Of a stretch of 64,000 bases of DNA, positions 61,304-64,000 are shown one piece after another. The stretch is from Caenispirillum bisanense (GTDB lineage Bacteria > Pseudomonadota > Alphaproteobacteria > Rhodospirillales > Rhodospirillaceae), in the NCBI RefSeq assembly GCF_039523075.1, contig NZ_BAAAEP010000004.1, forward strand, positions 50,757 to 114,756. Direction: 5' to 3'. How positions within the stretch are numbered: the stretch's first letter is position 1; each line of letters opens with the position of its first letter. The translations under genes were made by a program, and so were the position numbers. A model generated the notes under the pieces. The model searched no databases and was not told where the DNA came from. It worked only from the letters and a program-made list of their open reading frames with translations.

Positions 61304-63745
61304 ATGCCCCTGCCGCCGCTGTCCGCCGACCTGCTCGTCACCCGCTGCCGGGAGGCGGACCTGCCGTTCGAAACCACCGCCGACCTGCCCGACCAGGAGG
61401 AAACGGTCGGCCAGGAGCGGGCGGTGGAGGCGCTGCGCTTCGGCATCGGCATCCGCGCCAACGGCTACAACATCTTCGCCGCCGGGCCGCAGGGCACCGG
61501 CAAGGCCAGCCTGGTGCGGACCTTCATCGGCCGGGCGGCGGCGGACCAGCCGCGCCCCGACGACTGGTGCTACGTCAGCAACTTCGACGAGCCGCAGCGC
61601 CCGCGCGCCCTGCGCCTGCCGGCCGGGCGCGGCCGCGCCTTCCAGCGCGACATGGCGCGGCTGGTGGAAGACCTGCAGGCGGCGGTGCCGGCGGTGTTCG
61701 AGGGCGAGGACTACCGCACCCGCCGCCAGGCCATCGAGGACGACCTGAAGGAACGCCAGGAAGACGCCTTCATGGAGGTCCAGCGCAAGGCCCGCGCCCG
61801 CAACGTGGCGCTGGTGCGCACCCCGACGGCGCTGGCGCTGGCGCCGGTGAAGGACGGCGAGGTGCTCACCCCCGACGAGTTCGAGAAGCTGACCGACGAG
61901 GAAAAGGCCGAGCGCAAGGCCGCCATGGAAGACCTGCAGGAAGACCTGCAGGCCCGCATCGCCCGCATCCCCAAGTGGGAGCGCGAGCAGCGCGACCGCA
62001 TCCGCCAGCTTGACCAGGAGGTGACGGAATACGCCGTCGGCCACCTCATCGACGACCTGAAGACGGTCTACGACGACTGCCCGGCGGTGCTCGCCCACCT
62101 GGACGCGGTGCGGGCGGCGCTGATCGAGCGGGTGGACCAGTTCCTGCCCGACAGCGAGGATTTGCGCCAGCTGCCGCCGCAGGTGCGCCGCCAGCTGGGG
62201 GCGCAGCGCGACGACCAGCTGGAGCAGTACGCCGTCAACCTGCTGGTCAGCCACGCCGACAGCGGCGGTGCCCCGGTGGTGGAGGAAGACCACCCGAGCC
62301 AGCCCAACCTGGTCGGCCGCATTGAGCATCAGCAGCGCTTCGGCGCCCTGGTCACCAACTTCACCCTCATCCGCGCCGGTGCCCTGCATCGTGCCAACGG
62401 CGGCTATCTGGTCATCGACGCCCGCAAGCTGCTGACCCAGCCCTTCGCCTATGAAGACCTGAAGCGCGCCCTGCGCAGCCGCGAGATCCGCATCGAGGCG
62501 CCGGGCGCTTCCATCGGCCTGTTCACCACCACCAGCCTGGAGCCGGAGCCGATCCCGCTCGACGTCAAGGTGGTGCTGATCGGCGATCCGATGATCTACT
62601 ACCTGCTCAGCCACCACGACCCCGACTTCCGCGAGTTGTTCAAGGTGCAGGCGGACTTCGACTTCCGCATGCCGCGCCGCGACGACACCACCCTGGCGGT
62701 GGCGCGGCTGATCGGCGGGCTGGCGCGGCAGGAAGGGTTGCGGCCGCTCGACCGCGGCGCCGTGGCGCGGGTGATCGAACACGCCGCCCGCCTCGCCGAC
62801 GATGCGGAACGGCTGACCACCCACATGGCGTCGCTGGTCGATCTGGTGCGCGAGGCCGATTACTGGGCCGGCCGGCGCGACGCGGCGGTGATGACCCGCG
62901 CCGACGTGCAGCAGGCCATCGACGCCAAGACCCGCCGCACCGACCGGGTGCGCGAGCACATCCAGGAGGAAATCGCCCGCGGCACCCTGCTGGTCGATAC
63001 CGAGGGCGCCAAGGCCGGCCAGATCAACGGGCTGGCGGTGCTGCAGCTGGGCACCTTCTCCTTCGGCCGGCCGAGCCGCATCACCTGCCGCGTGCGCATG
63101 GGCCGCGGCGAACTGGTGGACATCGAGCGCGAGGTCAACCTGAGCGGCGAGCTGCACAGCAAGGGGGTGCTCATCCTCGCCGGCTTCCTCGCCGCCCGCT
63201 TTGGCCAGGACGGGCCGCTCAGCGTTTCGGCCACCCTGGTGTTCGAACAGTCCTACGGCATGATCGACGGCGACAGCGCTTCCTCCACCGAACTCTATGC
63301 CCTGCTGTCGGCCCTGGCCGATGCGCCCATCCGCCAGGGGCTGGCGGTGACGGGATCGGTCAACCAGTTCGGCGAGGTGCAGCCCATCGGCGGCGTCAAC
63401 GAGAAAATCGAGGGCTTCTTCGACGTCTGCGCCGCCCGCGGCCTGACCGGCGAGCAGGGGGTGCTGATCCCCCGCGCCAACGTCCACAGCCTGATGCTGC
63501 GCGACGACGTGGTAGAGGCCTGCCGCGCCGGCCGCTTCCACATCCATGCCGTTGCCACCATCGACGAGGGCATCGAGATCCTCACCGGCCTGCCGGCCGG
63601 CACCCCCGACGACGACGACGACGGCGGCTGGACCAGCGGCAGCATCAACCGCCGGGTGGCGGCGCGGCTGGCAAGCTGGCGGCGGCGGGCCATGGAGCTG
63701 TCGGGCGACCTGCGGCCGCGCAACGGCAACGGGGGGCGGCCGTGA
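61304..63745 (+). CDS. Lon-family ATP-dependent protease (YcbZ/LonB-like, archaeal-Lon type)
   Basis: An 813-residue protein of the AAA+ plus Lon-protease family. N-terminal sequence ANGYNIFAAGPQGTGKASLVRTFIG holds a Walker A-like loop near residues 60-70, a helical insertion rich in Lys/Glu (about 150-260) follows, and the second AAA part (VARLIGGLARQEGLRPLDRGAVARVIE) precedes the protease domain. The dyad is Ser in DGDSASSTELYALLSAL and Lys in GGVNEKIEGFF. The C-terminus is acidic and ends in basic residues. Similar proteins are annotated as predicted ATP-dependent protease; substrates unknown. Confidence 0.93.
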   Translation: MPLPPLSADLLVTRCREADLPFETTADLPDQEETVGQERAVEALRFGIGIRANGYNIFAAGPQGTGKASLVRTFIGRAAADQPRPDDWCYVSNFDEPQRPRALRLPAGRGRAFQRDMARLVEDLQAAVPAVFEGEDYRTRRQAIEDDLKERQEDAFMEVQRKARARNVALVRTPTALALAPVKDGEVLTPDEFEKLTDEEKAERKAAMEDLQEDLQARIARIPKWEREQRDRIRQLDQEVTEYAVGHLIDDLKTVYDDCPAVLAHLDAVRAALIERVDQFLPDSEDLRQLPPQVRRQLGAQRDDQLEQYAVNLLVSHADSGGAPVVEEDHPSQPNLVGRIEHQQRFGALVTNFTLIRAGALHRANGGYLVIDARKLLTQPFAYEDLKRALRSREIRIEAPGASIGLFTTTSLEPEPIPLDVKVVLIGDPMIYYLLSHHDPDFRELFKVQADFDFRMPRRDDTTLAVARLIGGLARQEGLRPLDRGAVARVIEHAARLADDAERLTTHMASLVDLVREADYWAGRRDAAVMTRADVQQAIDAKTRRTDRVREHIQEEIARGTLLVDTEGAKAGQINGLAVLQLGTFSFGRPSRITCRVRMGRGELVDIEREVNLSGELHSKGVLILAGFLAARFGQDGPLSVSATLVFEQSYGMIDGDSASSTELYALLSALADAPIRQGLAVTGSVNQFGEVQPIGGVNEKIEGFFDVCAARGLTGEQGVLIPRANVHSLMLRDDVVEACRAGRFHIHAVATIDEGIEILTGLPAGTPDDDDDGGWTSGSINRRVAARLASWRRRAMELSGDLRPRNGNGGRP

Positions 63746-63950
63746 CCTGCGGCGGCGGCGGGGCGATCGTGGCGGCGGTGGATGCCTCGCCGCCGTCGCT
63801 CGCCGCCCTCACCCTGGCGGCGCGGCTGGGGCGGCAGTGGCGGCTGCCGGTGCGGGCGGTGTGCGTGGACGACAGCCGCATCGCCCGGCTGGCCGGCCAT
63901 CCCGGCGCCGTCGCCCTGTGCCCGCTGACCGCCCGCGCCCGGCCGCTGGC
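63742..63950 (+). pseudogene. UspA-like universal stress protein gene, truncated
   Basis: GTG start in the GTGA overlap with the Lon-like stop. The reading frame gives IVAAVDASPPSLAALTLAARLGRQ, the typical UspA opening strand and helix, then RAVCVDDSRIARLAGHPGAVALCP. Codon third positions are G/C up to about codon 70 and then abruptly become GCA CCA GTT CCA CAT GGT TGA, where the frame runs into an antisense fumarylacetoacetase fragment. A full-length UspA domain would be about 140 residues, so the gene lacks its second half here. Confidence 0.5.
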
Positions 63951-64000
63951 CCCCGCGCCCGCCGCACCAGTTCCACATGGTTGACGTAGGCGGAGCCGTC
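63950..64000 (-). pseudogene. Antisense fragment of a fumarylacetoacetate hydrolase family gene
   Basis: The last 51 bases on the minus strand read DGSAYVNHVELVRRARG, which I recognise as the internal block of FAH family proteins (...QWADGSAYVNHVELVRKARGAEMPPSFW...), around residues 70-90 of about 330. The next expected residues (MPPSFWTDPLMYQGG) are missing; the frame continues into unrelated GC-rich sequence. The 5' part of this gene lies beyond the right edge. Confidence 0.55.

Overview
The window is chromosomal DNA from a very GC-rich alphaproteobacterium, most likely of the Rhodospirillales/Azospirillum type. Third codon positions are almost always G or C. The pointers to this group are ChvI-ChvG, the DUF1150/Hsp20 pair, a DUF1674 protein beside htpX, a CbiD-type cobalamin route, and heat-shock signals of the alphaproteobacterial RpoH and ROSE kind. 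I see no rRNA, tRNA, CRISPR array, insertion sequence or prophage. This is a dense core-genome stretch of short operons.

Layout. 1-9 kb: malic enzyme (cut by the window edge), a stress protein divergent to mutS, an Ala-rich conserved protein, an L,D-transpeptidase and an ankyrin protein. 8-14 kb: cbiD-cobK, a Bcr-type exporter, an M32 carboxypeptidase, elbB and a thioesterase; a parS-like palindrome lies just before the exporter gene. 14-17 kb: ChvI-ChvG, then a convergent peroxiredoxin-like gene. 17-27 kb: a MASE3/PAS histidine kinase coupled to a GNAT gene, a hydrolase, an unknown protein with a possible stress promoter, two more acetyltransferase-like genes, DUF924 and DUF2207. 27-38 kb: serA, phospholipase D, a glycosyltransferase, then on the minus strand a parvulin, argJ and a GNAT-Nudix fusion; secA leaves divergently from a good sigma-70 promoter and is followed by two small genes. 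38-42 kb: a secreted protein, then circularly permuted ATP-grasp - alpha-E - Anbu. 42-49 kb: an acetyl-CoA hydrolase/transferase-family gene, DUF1150 and Hsp20 (with an RNA-thermometer-like leader), a dapC-like aminotransferase and ftsK. 49-57 kb: TauE-type permease, M48 lipoprotein protease, stand-alone RAM domain, nuclease-pip pair, ferredoxin reductase, TPR protein and a second nuclease. 57-64 kb: DUF1674, htpX behind an RpoH-like promoter, rsmB, pterin dehydratase, zincin, Lon-family protease and a broken UspA-like gene.

The strongest theme is envelope and protein quality control: SecA, parvulin, M48 protease, HtpX, Hsp20, Lon-like protease, Anbu, ChvG-ChvI. Several of these carry recognisable heat-control signals. 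The most unusual observations are the parS-like site (11184-11199), the ROSE-like hairpin sequestering the hsp20 ribosome binding site (45110-45130), the Anbu cluster without its usual transglutaminase, a 16-bp perfect palindrome in the ATP-grasp/CoA-transferase gap, the GNAT-Nudix fusion overlapping argJ, and an abrupt junction near 63950 where a UspA-like gene meets an antisense fumarylacetoacetase fragment.
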